DNA from: Dorea sp. AF36-15AT
GTDB taxonomy: Bacteria; Bacillota; Clostridia; Lachnospirales; Lachnospiraceae
Length of the DNA stretch: 64,000 nt
NCBI RefSeq assembly: GCF_003477705.1
Contig: NZ_QUDV01000001.1
Span: 806,001-870,000 of the forward strand
Reading direction: 5' to 3'
Positions 44,289 through 53,777 of the stretch are shown piece by piece. The notes under the pieces were generated by a model. The model saw nothing but the letters and a program-made list of their open reading frames with translations. It did not search any database and was not told the DNA's origin. How positions within the stretch are numbered: position 1 is the stretch's first letter; the number at the start of each line of letters is the position of its first letter. Both the position numbers and the translations under genes were made by a program.

Positions 44289-44529
44289 GTCTTTTGTCTC
44301 CTTTTTTATTATTTATTACAGAACTTAAATCATATGAGTATAGTATAGCACTTTGTTATTTTTTTAGTAGCTATTATCAGTTTTTTGGTAGACACTTTCT
44401 AAAGTTTTATTAACATTTTCAGTTTTTAAATATTTTGCGCACACAAGTTTAAGCTCAATCTGCAAATTTAATTCCCATATTCGCCTATATCACTTTAGCT
44501 AGGACTTCGACTCATCACGATACAAAAAA
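44289..44529. other. AT-rich intergenic region
   Basis: About 240 bp between the SnoaL-like gene and the rseP terminator. Apart from a probable -10 (TATACT on the minus strand near 44340) for the SnoaL-like gene, I see no open frame, hairpin or repeat. Confidence 0.6.
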
Positions 44530-44572
44530 GATGTATCCACAGCATGTTCTTCAGACATGCCACAGATACATC
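44530..44572 (-). terminator. Terminator of the pyrH-rseP operon
   Basis: GATGTATC/GATACATC and GCATGT/ACATGC form an interrupted stem around an 8-nt loop, followed on the minus strand by TTTTTTG. It lies just after rseP. Confidence 0.85.
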
Positions 44573-44579
44573 CACCTTA

Positions 44580-45611
44580 TCACATGATTAATTTTCGAAT
44601 ATCGTTAAACATTACAACTACCATAAGTGCCATCAACAGTGCGAATCCTATCAGATGCACATAGCCTTCTTTCTCAGGCGGTATCTTCTTTCTGCGGATT
44701 GCCTCTACAAATAGAAATACCAGGCGGCCTCCATCCAGTGCCGGAATCGGAAGCAGATTCATTACACCCAAGTTCGCCGACAGCAAAATTGCAATGTTCA
44801 GCATACTGGCGATCACAGTCAACACGCCATACTGAGACGATGCCTGATACGTTTCATCCACCACACCGACGATTCCGACAGGGCCTGACATCTGATCTAT
44901 GCCCACCTGTCTCATAATTAACATCTTCAGACTGGATACTGTAGTACAGATCCAGTATTTCACCTCATACATACCATACTGAAGCGACTTGAAAAATCCT
45001 GCTTTTTCATTCGCTCCTCTCGAAATTCCCAGACGGTAATACTGATTCTCTTCATCATATTTTGGCGTCAATGTAACCGTATACTTCTCTCCATTGTGCT
45101 CATAGGTAACGTCAACCGTCTCCCCCTGATGGAACTGATTATAGGTCGAAATCTCGCGAAAGATATTGATCTTCTTATTCCCGATCCTGACAATCCTGTC
45201 TCCAGGCTGGATTCCTGCTTCCGCAGCCGGATAGCCATTCTCCACCTGTTCTGCTACCGGCTGGTCATAACCTACCATAGCGATCAGAATCACTGACAAG
45301 ATAAATGCCAGAATAAAATTAAACACCGGACCTCCCGCAATCACTGCGATTCTCGCCCACACAGATTTGCTGTGGAAATTGCCTTCCGAACCGGTTGCCT
45401 CGTCATCCTCACCCATCATACAGGCACCGCCGATCGGCAGCAGTCTCAGGCAGTATCTCGTTCCTTTATATTCTTTTGAGAACAAAAGTGGTCCCATGCC
45501 TAGTGCAAACTCTTCCACCTCTATACCATTTGCTTTTGCAATCAGAAAATGTCCCATCTCGTGAAAGATCACGATAAAGCTGAACAATAATATTGCTATG
45601 ATAATCCCCAA
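44580..45611 (-). CDS. rseP: RseP/RasP site-2 intramembrane zinc protease
   Basis: Cleaves membrane-embedded anti-sigma factors and leftover signal peptides. The 343 residues contain HEMGH (residues 17-21, zinc site) in the first membrane helix, a PDZ domain (about 115-190, VENGYPAAEAGIQPGDRIVRIGNKKI) and the second zinc motif NLLPIPALDGGRL near the C-terminus. The start is a TTG, with GGGAGG 6 nt before it. It is the last gene of the operon, 55 bp after cdsA, where dxr usually intervenes. Confidence 0.94.
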   Translation of the reverse strand: MGIIIAILLFSFIVIFHEMGHFLIAKANGIEVEEFALGMGPLLFSKEYKGTRYCLRLLPIGGACMMGEDDEATGSEGNFHSKSVWARIAVIAGGPVFNFILAFILSVILIAMVGYDQPVAEQVENGYPAAEAGIQPGDRIVRIGNKKINIFREISTYNQFHQGETVDVTYEHNGEKYTVTLTPKYDEENQYYRLGISRGANEKAGFFKSLQYGMYEVKYWICTTVSSLKMLIMRQVGIDQMSGPVGIVGVVDETYQASSQYGVLTVIASMLNIAILLSANLGVMNLLPIPALDGGRLVFLFVEAIRRKKIPPEKEGYVHLIGFALLMALMVVVMFNDIRKLIM

Positions 45612-45666
45612 TTTATGCCTCCCTGAATTGTAAGTATAACCTCATATCCTTATCGTGCTGTATCTG

Positions 45667-46467
45667 TTATTTGATCAGCCACAACGTCAGATAGTAGATA
45701 ATCGGTGCGGTAAAGATCACACTGTCAAAACGGTCTAAGATACCGCCATGACCAGGAATCAGCTTACCGTAATCCTTAATCTCATGATTTCTCTTAATCG
45801 CAGATGCTGACAAATCGCCAATCTGAGAAATCGCACCGCCGACGCCACAGATCACTGCACAGAGTACCGGACTTACATCTGCACTTGCGAAATGATTCAT
45901 ACATGCCGCAAAAATCGCACCGAGAAGTGCTGCACCTACGACTCCGCCAACTCCGCCTTCAACAGATTTCTTCGGACTGAGGATCGGTGCCATCTTATGC
46001 TTGCCAATCAGCATACCAACACAGTATGCACAGGTATCGCATCCCCAGGAACTTAAGAATATCAGCCATACCATGACCATTCCGTCCGGCAGGCATCTGG
46101 TCTGATATACAAATGACAGCATTACTGCTACATAGATCACACCAAAAAACACCGTCATAACCTGCTCAGCCACAAACTTAGGATATGCAAATACATACAC
46201 TGCCATCGCAAGCATCAATACCAGGATGATAAGCGGCATTATATATTCCATTTTATTCTGATACATTAAGATATAATACCCGATCGCGCCCAAATATCCT
46301 ACTACACCAAGTGCCTGATTCTGCACCTTAACAGTTCTGTATAATTCCATCAGACCGATCAGGCTGGCTGCCAGAAGCACAGTATACAGCACAGGACCTC
46401 CCATGCCGACCGTGAGGATCAGTACTGCAACCAGTACAATTCCGCTTAACAGTCTTGTCTTAAACAT
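45667..46467 (-). CDS. cdsA: Phosphatidate cytidylyltransferase
   Basis: Makes CDP-diacylglycerol from phosphatidate and CTP in the membrane. It has 266 residues with about 8 helices. The family signature is SWGCDTCAYCVGMLIGKHKM followed by SPKKSVEG and, at the C-terminus, KDYGKLIPGHGGILDRFDS with the catalytic Asp residues. Its start overlaps the end of uppS by 8 bp. Confidence 0.95.
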   Translation of the reverse strand: MFKTRLLSGIVLVAVLILTVGMGGPVLYTVLLAASLIGLMELYRTVKVQNQALGVVGYLGAIGYYILMYQNKMEYIMPLIILVLMLAMAVYVFAYPKFVAEQVMTVFFGVIYVAVMLSFVYQTRCLPDGMVMVWLIFLSSWGCDTCAYCVGMLIGKHKMAPILSPKKSVEGGVGGVVGAALLGAIFAACMNHFASADVSPVLCAVICGVGGAISQIGDLSASAIKRNHEIKDYGKLIPGHGGILDRFDSVIFTAPIIYYLTLWLIK

Positions 46468-47176
46468 TTTGCTCCTCCTTCACACCACCAAAGCGTCTGT
46501 CCCGCTTATTATACTGCTCGATCGCTTTAATAAGTTCTTCTTTCGTAAATGCCGGCCAATGCACATCGGTAAAATAAAACTCCGTATATGCAAGTTGCCA
46601 CAGCAGGAAATTTGAAAGTCTCTGTTCCCCGCTGGTACGGATCAGAAGATCCGGATCCGGAATCCCATGGGTATCCAGATAGCGTTCGATCACGGCTTCC
46701 GTAATCTCTGCCGGATCCTGCTTGTTATCTACACAATCCTGCGCAAGTCTGCGGATACCTCGCACGAGCTCATCCCTGCTTCCATAATTGATTGCGATCT
46801 GGAAATTCAGTCCACCATTATTCTTTGTTGCCTCTTCCAGCTCCAGAATACGGCTTCTGATATCTTCATCCAGTCTGGTAATATCTCCGATCACACGGAC
46901 TTTCATATCATTTTTCGAAGCCGTTGTAAGGCATGTCTTCATATAACGACGCAACAGATTCATCAGTGCATCTACTTCATCCTGCGGACGATTCCAGTTC
47001 TCTGTGGAAAATGCATACACGGTCAGATACTTAATTCCCAATCTCCACGCCTCTTCACAGATTCTCTCCACATTCTTACTTCCCTGTGCATGCCCATAAT
47101 TACGCGGCATGCCTTTGGACTTTGCCCACCGGCCATTTCCATCCAGAATTATTGCCACATGCTGTGGTACATTCAT
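46460..47176 (-). CDS. uppS: Undecaprenyl diphosphate synthase
   Basis: Cis-prenyltransferase that makes the C55 carrier lipid for peptidoglycan. The 238 residues begin HVAIILDGNGRWAKSKGMPRNYGHAQG, containing the catalytic Asp and the pyrophosphate-binding Arg. Further family blocks are TVYAFSTENWNRP and DPDLLIRTSGEQRLSNFLLWQ. GGAGG precedes the ATG. It overlaps cdsA by 8 bp and follows frr after a 73-bp gap that holds a GC-rich hairpin. Confidence 0.96.
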   Translation of the reverse strand: MNVPQHVAIILDGNGRWAKSKGMPRNYGHAQGSKNVERICEEAWRLGIKYLTVYAFSTENWNRPQDEVDALMNLLRRYMKTCLTTASKNDMKVRVIGDITRLDEDIRSRILELEEATKNNGGLNFQIAINYGSRDELVRGIRRLAQDCVDNKQDPAEITEAVIERYLDTHGIPDPDLLIRTSGEQRLSNFLLWQLAYTEFYFTDVHWPAFTKEELIKAIEQYNKRDRRFGGVKEEQNV

Positions 47177-47194
47177 ATCTTATCCTCCTGACTC

Positions 47195-47247
47195 ATTGCA
47201 ATGCAAAGGGAGACGAGACACACGCCCCGCCCCCGATATTGCGATGT
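47195..47247 (-). other. GC-rich hairpin in the frr-uppS gap
   Basis: CATTGCAAT (47195-47203) pairs with ATTGCGATG (47239-47247, one G-T pair), enclosing a C-rich/G-rich internal stem. It directly follows the frr stop and ends about 10 nt before the uppS ribosome site. It may be an mRNA processing or attenuation structure. Confidence 0.45.
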
Positions 47248-47249
47248 TC

Positions 47250-47801
47250 CTAAACTGTCATTACCTCTTTGGACTTCTCATCAACAGCTTTATCTACTTC
47301 TTTGATGTATTTATCTGTAACCTTCTGAAGTTCTGTCTCCAGATCCTTGATCTCATCCTCTGATACATCACTGCCCTTCAGTTTCTTGAATGCATCATTA
47401 CCATCGCGTCGGATATTTCTGACAGCAACTTTTGCCTGCTCGCCTTTTTTCTTAACGTCCTTCACCAGTTCTTTTCTTCGATCCTCAGTAAGTTCCGGGA
47501 ATACCAGACGTACAACCTGTCCATCATTGGTAGGGTTGATGCCGATATCTGACATGTTGATCGCTTTTTCAATCTCTTTGATCATGCTCTTCTCCCATGG
47601 CTGGATCACGATCATACGAGCCTCCGGAACAGAAATGTTACCAACCTGCTGAATCGGTGTAGGTGTTCCATAATAATCTACTGTCAGCTTGTTCAAGATA
47701 TTAGGATTGGCACGTCCTGCACGGATTGTCATCAGTTCTGACTCCAGACTTGCCAGTGTCTTTTTCATCTTACTTTCGTATACGCTTACCTGTTCACTCA
47801 T
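47250..47801 (-). CDS. frr: Ribosome recycling factor
   Basis: Splits post-termination ribosomes together with EF-G. It has 183 residues, the normal length. [28 protein letters not shown] near residue 28 and the C-terminal helix [23 protein letters not shown] are typical. GAGGAGG precedes the ATG. It is 19 bp after pyrH. Confidence 0.97.
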   Translation of the reverse strand: MSEQVSVYESKMKKTLASLESELMTIRAGRANPNILNKLTVDYYGTPTPIQQVGNISVPEARMIVIQPWEKSMIKEIEKAINMSDIGINPTNDGQVVRLVFPELTEDRRKELVKDVKKKGEQAKVAVRNIRRDGNDAFKKLKGSDVSEDEIKDLETELQKVTDKYIKEVDKAVDEKSKEVMTV

Positions 47802-47820
47802 TCTAAAATCCTCCTCAATA

Positions 47821-48516
47821 CTATACGGTTACTTTCGTACCGTTAAACTTACCTGATACGGTATTGACAATACTGTTCTCTTCATTCAGACCAAATACAA
47901 GCATCGGCATCTTATTCTCCAGACAGAGGATCGATGCTGTCAGGTCTATCGCCGCCAGTTTCTGATCAATAATGTCCTGAATAGAAAGCTCATCATACTT
48001 CTTCGCCTCCGGGTTCACCTTCGGATCACTGTCATAGATACCGTCAATCGCCTTGGCAAGCAGCATCGTATCTGCTTCGATCTCGATGGCACGAAGAACA
48101 GCTCCTGTATCCGTTGAGAAATACGGATGACCTGTACCACCTGCGAAAAAGATTACCTTACCTTCATCCAATGCTTTCAGAGCACTGTCCTTCGAAAACA
48201 GTGTAGTAAATGCGCCACATACAAAAGGTGTAAACACCTCAGTCTTCATACCTACATGACGAAAAATATCAGATACATAGATACAGTTCATTACTGTTGC
48301 CAGCATACCGATCTGATCTGCCTTGGTACGGTCGATTGTCTCACTGGTACGTCCTCTCCAGAAGTTACCGCCTCCTGTAACGATCGCCACCTGCATACCG
48401 TCGTCCACAAGCTGCTTTACCTGTTTGGCAACGCCGATACAGGTTGCTTCATCAAATCCTGTTTTCTTATCCCCTGCAAGGGCCTCTCCACTTAATTTTA
48501 ATAACACTCTTTTCAT
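47821..48516 (-). CDS. pyrH: Uridylate kinase
   Basis: UMP kinase of the amino-acid-kinase fold, 231 residues. [16 protein letters not shown] at the N-terminus, [11 protein letters not shown] and the C-terminal [10 protein letters not shown] are family motifs. It supplies UDP for pyrimidine nucleotides and is normally regulated by GTP and UTP. It heads pyrH-frr-uppS-cdsA-rseP, expressed from a promoter carrying a 14-bp palindrome. Confidence 0.97.
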   Translation of the reverse strand: MKRVLLKLSGEALAGDKKTGFDEATCIGVAKQVKQLVDDGMQVAIVTGGGNFWRGRTSETIDRTKADQIGMLATVMNCIYVSDIFRHVGMKTEVFTPFVCGAFTTLFSKDSALKALDEGKVIFFAGGTGHPYFSTDTGAVLRAIEIEADTMLLAKAIDGIYDSDPKVNPEAKKYDELSIQDIIDQKLAAIDLTASILCLENKMPMLVFGLNEENSIVNTVSGKFNGTKVTV

Positions 48517-48569
48517 AAGTCTGCTCCTTGTTCTTCATTTGTCTGCAAAGCACTGCATACTTAATAGTA

Positions 48570-48599
48570 AGTATAGCACAGATCTGTGCAGATTAGCAA
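48570..48599 (-). promoter_or_regulatory. Promoter of pyrH operon with palindromic operator
   Basis: TTGCTA (48594-48599) and TATACT (48570-48575) at 18 bp on the minus strand. The spacer contains the perfect palindrome GCACAGATCTGTGC (48576-48589), directly against the -10. A second inverted repeat (ATACTTA/TAAGTAT) covers the -10 and start point. Confidence 0.7.
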
Positions 48600-48604
48600 T
48601 TTAT

Positions 48605-49090
48605 CTATATAATTTCTTTCTGTTCAAAATACCGGATCAGTGCATCTGCACAGCGGTCTACTCCAATATCGGAAGTATTAAGGATCATATGGTAGTTATT
48701 CACATCTCCCCATGCTTTGCCTGTATGTTCATAATAATACTCAGAACGCTCTGCATCCGTTGTATCCAGCTTCTTCGCAGCCTCTTCTTCGGATATATTC
48801 TCCTTCTTCATAATCCGCGCGATACGATCCTTACGGTCTGCACACACATATATATTAAATACATTCTTCTGATCCTTCAGAATCTCAGAAGCACATCTTC
48901 CCAGTATAATGCACGGCTTCATAGCCAGTTCCTTAATAACTGCTGCCTCTGAATCATAGGAATTACTGCACATTTTTTCTTCCACATGTGTCTTATCATA
49001 CACAGGAATCCCAAGTTGCTCAGACAACTCTCCTGCTATCTGGCTTGCACCGGTTCCGTATCTTCTGCTTATTGTAATTACAAGTTTCAT
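48605..49090 (-). CDS. Cytidylate kinase-like family protein
   Basis: A 161-residue protein of the Cytidylate_kin2 family, common in gut Firmicutes. The N-terminal phosphate loop is ISRRYGTGASQIAGELSEQLG, similar to but not the same as true CMP kinase (GPSGSGKGT), and the protein is shorter than Cmk (about 220). Hence NMP kinase activity is uncertain. RCASEILKDQKNVFNIYVCADRKDRIARI is the conserved mid-part. ATG 49090 has AGGAGG 8 nt upstream and replaces an upstream in-frame start at 49117. Confidence 0.82.
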   Translation of the reverse strand: MKLVITISRRYGTGASQIAGELSEQLGIPVYDKTHVEEKMCSNSYDSEAAVIKELAMKPCIILGRCASEILKDQKNVFNIYVCADRKDRIARIMKKENISEEEAAKKLDTTDAERSEYYYEHTGKAWGDVNNYHMILNTSDIGVDRCADALIRYFEQKEII

Positions 49091-49162
49091 AAGCCTGTCC
49101 TCCTTTGTAATGTCCAAAACACAAGCCCATTATAACATATCCTTTTCAAAATGGAATAGAAA

Positions 49163-50101
49163 TTATGACACAAAGTCCTGCTCCGCAAATAACGCATTGA
49201 CTGCTGATTCGTACACCGGAAGCCGCTCTGCCTTACGGATCTTCTTCGCATATTTTGCAGAATCAGTAAAATGCTGTGCCAGATAATACCATAATTCTTT
49301 CATCTTAAAGAGCACCACGCGGTCGCCCGGCATATGCTCTCTGTAAGCCTCATACATCCGGTCATGATATTCCCGGATCTGCTCTTTGGACGGCGCAGCT
49401 TTCCCTTTCAGCATTCCTGCCAGTCCGGGATTCACAAGCAATCCTCTTCCAATCATGACTTTATCCGTATCCGGATATGCCTTCATAAATGTCTTATAAG
49501 ACGTCACATCTGTAATATCTCCGTTATAGCAAAGTGGTGCTTTTCCATGCTCCACAGCGTATGTATACCACTCCATATTCGGATGATTCCGATAATAATC
49601 TTTCTGTGTACGCGGATGCACAATCAGTTCCTTTAACGGATATTTGTTGTAGATTTCCAACAGTCTCTCAAATTCTTCCCCATCTTCTACTCCGATCCTT
49701 GTCTTCAGTGAAATCTCACATTCTGTTCTGGCAAATACCTCTTCCAGAAAATGATCCAGTTCCTCCGGTTTTGCCAAAAATCCCGAACCACGATACTTAG
49801 TCACAACAGTCTTAGACGGACAGCCAAGATTCAGATTCAATTCCGTATATCCATATTCCCGTAGTGTCCGTTCTACCGCCAGAAAGCAGTCTGCCTGATT
49901 CGTCAGTATCTGTGGAATCACATACATTCCTTTATTATGATCCGGCAAAATGTCATTCTTCTCTTTGGTACTAAGCTTCCCCTTCTGATTGGCCGCAATA
50001 AACGGTGTCATATATTTATCAATATCCGGAAATACTGCCCGACTCACATTTCGATGCAGATATCCGGTAATTCCTTCCATTGGTGCATAATATAATTCCA
50101 T
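49163..50101 (-). CDS. dus: tRNA-dihydrouridine synthase
   Basis: FMN enzyme that reduces uridine in the tRNA D-loop. The 312 residues start MELYYAPMEGITGYLHRN; the catalytic Cys is in LNLNLGCPSKTVVTKYRGSGF; phosphate/FMN contacts are in SLKTRIGVEDG, LIVHPRTQKDYY and VMIGRGLLVNPGLAG. ATG 50101 has AGGAGAG upstream; the longer frame starting at 50140 lacks a good site. The Dus subgroup cannot be told from these motifs. It is separated from the CoA-transferase gene by a terminator. Confidence 0.92.
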   Translation of the reverse strand: MELYYAPMEGITGYLHRNVSRAVFPDIDKYMTPFIAANQKGKLSTKEKNDILPDHNKGMYVIPQILTNQADCFLAVERTLREYGYTELNLNLGCPSKTVVTKYRGSGFLAKPEELDHFLEEVFARTECEISLKTRIGVEDGEEFERLLEIYNKYPLKELIVHPRTQKDYYRNHPNMEWYTYAVEHGKAPLCYNGDITDVTSYKTFMKAYPDTDKVMIGRGLLVNPGLAGMLKGKAAPSKEQIREYHDRMYEAYREHMPGDRVVLFKMKELWYYLAQHFTDSAKYAKKIRKAERLPVYESAVNALFAEQDFVS

Positions 50102-50153
50102 TTTCTCTCCTGTTATCCCAGCTGCAGTTTTGTCTGACACGACTTACTGCCAA

Positions 50154-50181
50154 AAAACGCAGGAGCATTTTCCTGCGTTTT
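50154..50181 (-). terminator. Terminator after the CoA-transferase gene
   Basis: A perfect 11-bp stem, AAAACGCAGGA with TCCTGCGTTTT, with a 6-nt loop and a six-T run on the minus strand. Confidence 0.85.
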
Positions 50182-50216
50182 ATCTTGATTTTATCTTAAC
50201 ACTTATTTTCGTTTTC

Positions 50217-51728
50217 TTAAATCTCCACATCAAACGGAAGTAAATCCAAAATATCTTTCTGCTGATCCACACCCGGATATACTTCGATCAGTTTCAGTCC
50301 CTTCGGTGTCAAACGGAACACACAACGCTCTGTCACATACAGAACTTTCTGACCGTTCTCGATCGCACGTTTGGCTGAGAAGCTGACGCTGTTCACTTTA
50401 TCTACAAACTTCGGAACAGAGCCTTCCTTCTCGATCGTTACAACGCCTTTCTTCTGTGCCACTTCCAGTCCTTTGGCATTGAATGTCATGCAGAACACAA
50501 CCGTCGGTGTCTTAGCCGTAATATTAGCAAATCCTCCAATTCCGGCAAATGCTCCCGGTCCTCTGTGAGCATTAACATTCCCCTGCTTATCTACTTCCAA
50601 CGCACCCATAAAGCAGATGTCCAGACCACCATTATCATACAGGTCAAACTGGTTCGCCATATCATATACGGATGCTGCACCGATCATCGCTCCAAAAGCT
50701 TCTCCTGACACCGGGAATCCTCCGATACCGCCTGACTCAACAGTCAGTGTGATCATATCCAGAATTCCATTTTTTCTCGCATATCTGGATACCATCTCCG
50801 GCAGACCAATTCCGATATTTACAATGTCGTCTACCCGAAGTTCCTTAGCTGCTCTTCTGCCAATAATATTGCCAGCTACACTGTTCTTAGAATGCTTCGA
50901 AGATACCGTATCAATCTTTTCATTCCAAGTATTCCACTCTTCATATGGAATCTCGAAGCTTCCGGTCAATGCCGTATATGCTTCGTTACGCTTCTCCGGT
51001 TCTGCTACTACGATCGCATCTACCAGACACCCCGGAATGATCGCATTACGCGGACGAGACGGCGTATCCACCAGACGGTCTACCTGCACAATAACCTTAC
51101 CGCGGTTCGCTTTAACGGCCTGACAAATAGACAGTGCGTCTCCTGACATAAACATATCATCGAATGTAATATTTCCCTTGCGGTCTGCTGCTGTACCCTT
51201 GATCAATGCTACTGTGATCTTCGGCAGTTTATAATAAAGGAATTCATCTCCATCCACCTCTACATGCTTCACCAGAGAATCATCGATCGAGATGCGGTTG
51301 ATTCCTGGACCTCCTTTTCTAGGATCCACAAAGATATCCAGTCCGACTTTAGACAATGCTCCAGGAAGTCCGCCTGCCTGCGCACGGATTGCATGAGAAA
51401 TGCATCCAAGAGGCAGATTATATGCTTCAAAGCGATCTTCTAATACTAATTTCTTAGTACTCATCATGGCGCCAAAATGCCCACAGATCAGACGATCCAC
51501 AGCACCTTCGCGAATATATCTCTCTGCATTATGATCCTCGTCCCAGACGCCAAATCCGGCACTGGATATTATCGTCAAATGGGTCGGTGACTGCATTCTC
51601 TCGTATCTGCGGTAAATCGCCTCATGCAATTCAACCGGGTTCTCGATGCCAACAAATGAATTCACGCAGATGCAGTCCCCATCTCGGATCAGGCGGATTG
51701 CCTCATCCGAACTCATAATTTCATACAT
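50217..51728 (-). CDS. Acyl-CoA:acetate / propionate-type CoA transferase
   Basis: A family I CoA transferase of 503 residues with both halves fused, like propionate CoA-transferase. The N-terminal half has the GAAG-like loop SSAGFGVWDED and IKGTAADRKGNITFD; the C-terminal half starts NIGIGLPEMVSRYA and holds the catalytic Glu331 in TLTVESGGIGGFPVSGEAFGA, which forms the glutamyl-CoA intermediate. It moves CoA between acetate and another short-chain acyl group in fermentation; the acyl specificity is not evident. It lies 75 bp downstream of the ABC-2 permease with no terminator between. Confidence 0.9.
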   Translation of the reverse strand: MYEIMSSDEAIRLIRDGDCICVNSFVGIENPVELHEAIYRRYERMQSPTHLTIISSAGFGVWDEDHNAERYIREGAVDRLICGHFGAMMSTKKLVLEDRFEAYNLPLGCISHAIRAQAGGLPGALSKVGLDIFVDPRKGGPGINRISIDDSLVKHVEVDGDEFLYYKLPKITVALIKGTAADRKGNITFDDMFMSGDALSICQAVKANRGKVIVQVDRLVDTPSRPRNAIIPGCLVDAIVVAEPEKRNEAYTALTGSFEIPYEEWNTWNEKIDTVSSKHSKNSVAGNIIGRRAAKELRVDDIVNIGIGLPEMVSRYARKNGILDMITLTVESGGIGGFPVSGEAFGAMIGAASVYDMANQFDLYDNGGLDICFMGALEVDKQGNVNAHRGPGAFAGIGGFANITAKTPTVVFCMTFNAKGLEVAQKKGVVTIEKEGSVPKFVDKVNSVSFSAKRAIENGQKVLYVTERCVFRLTPKGLKLIEVYPGVDQQKDILDLLPFDVEI

Positions 51729-51803
51729 AAATCTTTCTCCTGTTCCATATTCTGATTACGTCGTATCTTTTTTATTTTAACTGATTCATGTATGTAAGTC
51801 CAG

Positions 51804-52700
51804 TTATTTCTTACGTTCTGCAAGTGTTGTAACTGCAAGATAGACCATTCCAAGTAGCACAATACTTCCAATTAACACTGCGATCATTTCAGATGTGCTC
51901 ACCACGTGCCCGCGAAAGACCGGATTACAATCCAGTGTACCTGCAATTGCTGTCACTGCATCATCCGGAAACTTCTGATCTTTCATTTCTTCAAATACAC
52001 CCCGGAGCATATGATTCTTCAGCAAAGAGGTACCATAGGTTCCCGGGAGATATGACAGAAATTTCTGCAGACCACTGCTAAAATTAGACATAGGCATATA
52101 GGCACCGCAGACAAATCCATATCCTGCACTCACGATCGTTCCGACAGCTGACAGCTGTCCCTGCGTCTTCAGCGGATAACAGATGATACTGGACAGCACT
52201 GCGCCAAATAATACTAACAGAATCACATCCAGAATGATCCAGGCAATATCTGTTCCATTCAGGTACCATCCCATATGCTTCACATAGATCAGACACATCA
52301 CTACTGCCAGAAAATTAACCATAAGCGAGTTCAACACCGTTGAGAAGAAATATCCGATATAAAGTGTCGGTCTGTGCACCGGTGATACATCAAAATCTTT
52401 TCTAGCACCACTTGCTTTATCCTGTATCATCGTCAGATTCACGCAGAAAGTCACAGTCACACAGCTGACTGCAAGCAGTGCCGCTGCAAGCTGTCCAGCT
52501 ACCGTACCGTTCACCAGCTTTTCTGATACATTCATCACCCCTGGCAGAGCTGATTGCAAGGAATCCTTATATACATTCTGCAGAAATGTCGCATATAACA
52601 CAATCAGAATGATTGGTGTGATCAGAGACGAAATCAGCATTCCTTTATCCCGGAAAAATAATTGACGGTTACGCTTAATCAATGCAAATACTGTTCTCAT
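51804..52700 (-). CDS. ABC-2 type transporter permease
   Basis: A 298-residue membrane protein with six predicted helices of the ABC-2 exporter type. The N-terminal FALIKRNRQLFFRDKGMLISSLITPIILIVLYATFL and the mid-segment SGARKDFDVSPVHRPTLYIGYFFSTVLNS (coupling region) are typical. It overlaps the ATPase gene by 4 bp. The exported compound is unknown; relatives handle drugs, antimicrobial peptides or lipids. Confidence 0.9.
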   Translation of the reverse strand: MRTVFALIKRNRQLFFRDKGMLISSLITPIILIVLYATFLQNVYKDSLQSALPGVMNVSEKLVNGTVAGQLAAALLAVSCVTVTFCVNLTMIQDKASGARKDFDVSPVHRPTLYIGYFFSTVLNSLMVNFLAVVMCLIYVKHMGWYLNGTDIAWIILDVILLVLFGAVLSSIICYPLKTQGQLSAVGTIVSAGYGFVCGAYMPMSNFSSGLQKFLSYLPGTYGTSLLKNHMLRGVFEEMKDQKFPDDAVTAIAGTLDCNPVFRGHVVSTSEMIAVLIGSIVLLGMVYLAVTTLAERKK

Positions 52701-53611
52701 TTCTCATCACCTCCCAACGACTTACCTGTGACCGTCAAAAAGACATCGTCCATGCCTCCTTTTACCACTTCAAAATCACGGAATCTATCTTTATTCGCTG
52801 CGATCAGTTCCGCCGCCTCTGCCGTTGAAGCAACCGTAAGCTGATAACCGTCCCGGATCTCTTTATATTTCTTGCCCAGCAGCTTCACTTCATCTTCCGT
52901 CACTCCATACAGTAAAATGTAATCTTCCACATATTTTTCTTTCAGTTCGTGAGGCGTTCCCTCCGCCACAATACTTCCACTGTCCAGGATTACTACATAA
53001 TCCGCCGTTGCAGCTTCCTCCATATAGTGAGTTGTAAGGAATACTGTCATCTGTTCCTTCTTACGCAGTTCTTCGATCACGCTCCAGATTATTTTCCTGG
53101 TCTGCGGATCAAGTCCTGTCGTCGGTTCATCCAGAATCAGAATTTCCGGTCTGTGAAGCAAGGCTCTTGCTATATCAATTCTTCTCCTCTGTCCGCCGGA
53201 TAGCTTTCCAACCGGCCGGATCAGATAATCATCAAACTTCAGTAACTCAATCAATTCTTTCAATCGATCATCAAATGCTTCCCCGGTAATACCGTATAAT
53301 GCTGCCCTGCTTCTCAGATTTTCCTTCACAGTCAACGGTTTGTCCAATACACTATCCTGGAACACAAGCCCAAGCAGATACCGTTTATCCAGTCCTGCTT
53401 TCGTGCTGTCTGCACCGTGGATCTGCACCTCGCCGCTATCCTTGCCAAGTTGTCCGCAGAGGATGGATATCGTCGTACTCTTGCCTGCTCCATTTACTCC
53501 AAGGAATGCAAACAATTCCCCGCGCTTCACCCGGAAGCTTAAGTCTTTCACTGCATGTACATTGCCAAAAGATTTATTCAGCTCTCTTACTTCAATTACA
53601 TTCTTATTCAT
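52697..53611 (-). CDS. ABC exporter ATP-binding protein
   Basis: About 304 residues. Walker A is FLGVNGAGKSTTISIL, the ABC signature KLSGGQRRRIDIARALLHRPEILILDEPTTGLD includes Walker B, and the H-loop is TTHYMEE. It belongs to the DrrA/CcmA-like class that pairs with ABC-2 permeases. The ATG at 53611 has GGAGAG close upstream; an in-frame ATG at 53623 is possible. It is the first gene of the exporter operon. Confidence 0.93.
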   Translation of the reverse strand: MNKNVIEVRELNKSFGNVHAVKDLSFRVKRGELFAFLGVNGAGKSTTISILCGQLGKDSGEVQIHGADSTKAGLDKRYLLGLVFQDSVLDKPLTVKENLRSRAALYGITGEAFDDRLKELIELLKFDDYLIRPVGKLSGGQRRRIDIARALLHRPEILILDEPTTGLDPQTRKIIWSVIEELRKKEQMTVFLTTHYMEEAATADYVVILDSGSIVAEGTPHELKEKYVEDYILLYGVTEDEVKLLGKKYKEIRDGYQLTVASTAEAAELIAANKDRFRDFEVVKGGMDDVFLTVTGKSLGGDEK

Positions 53612-53639
53612 AACGCTCTCCAATCATCTCATTCCCAGT

Positions 53640-53654
53640 TACAATTCTATTGTA
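53640..53654. promoter_or_regulatory. Operator-like palindrome upstream of the ABC exporter
   Basis: TACAAT and ATTGTA flank a 3-nt centre. On the minus strand the first half is the extended -10 box (TGCTACAAT), so a repressor bound here would block the promoter. Confidence 0.35.
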
Positions 53655-53777
53655 GCAGATATTATTAAAAAGAAATGTTAAATCTTTTTTTTGCTGTCAC
53701 ATATGCAATTCTTGTGGATTCTTTAATTCCAATACTTCCTGAATTTTCACAGCCTGCTTCTTCTAAGGAATAAAAAA

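Noticed and set aside
53690..53760. Short peptide gene (about 17 codons from a GTG) between the kinase terminator and the ABC exporter
   Set aside because: The purine-rich site is only 2 nt from the GTG and the peptide has no recognisable features; no independent support.
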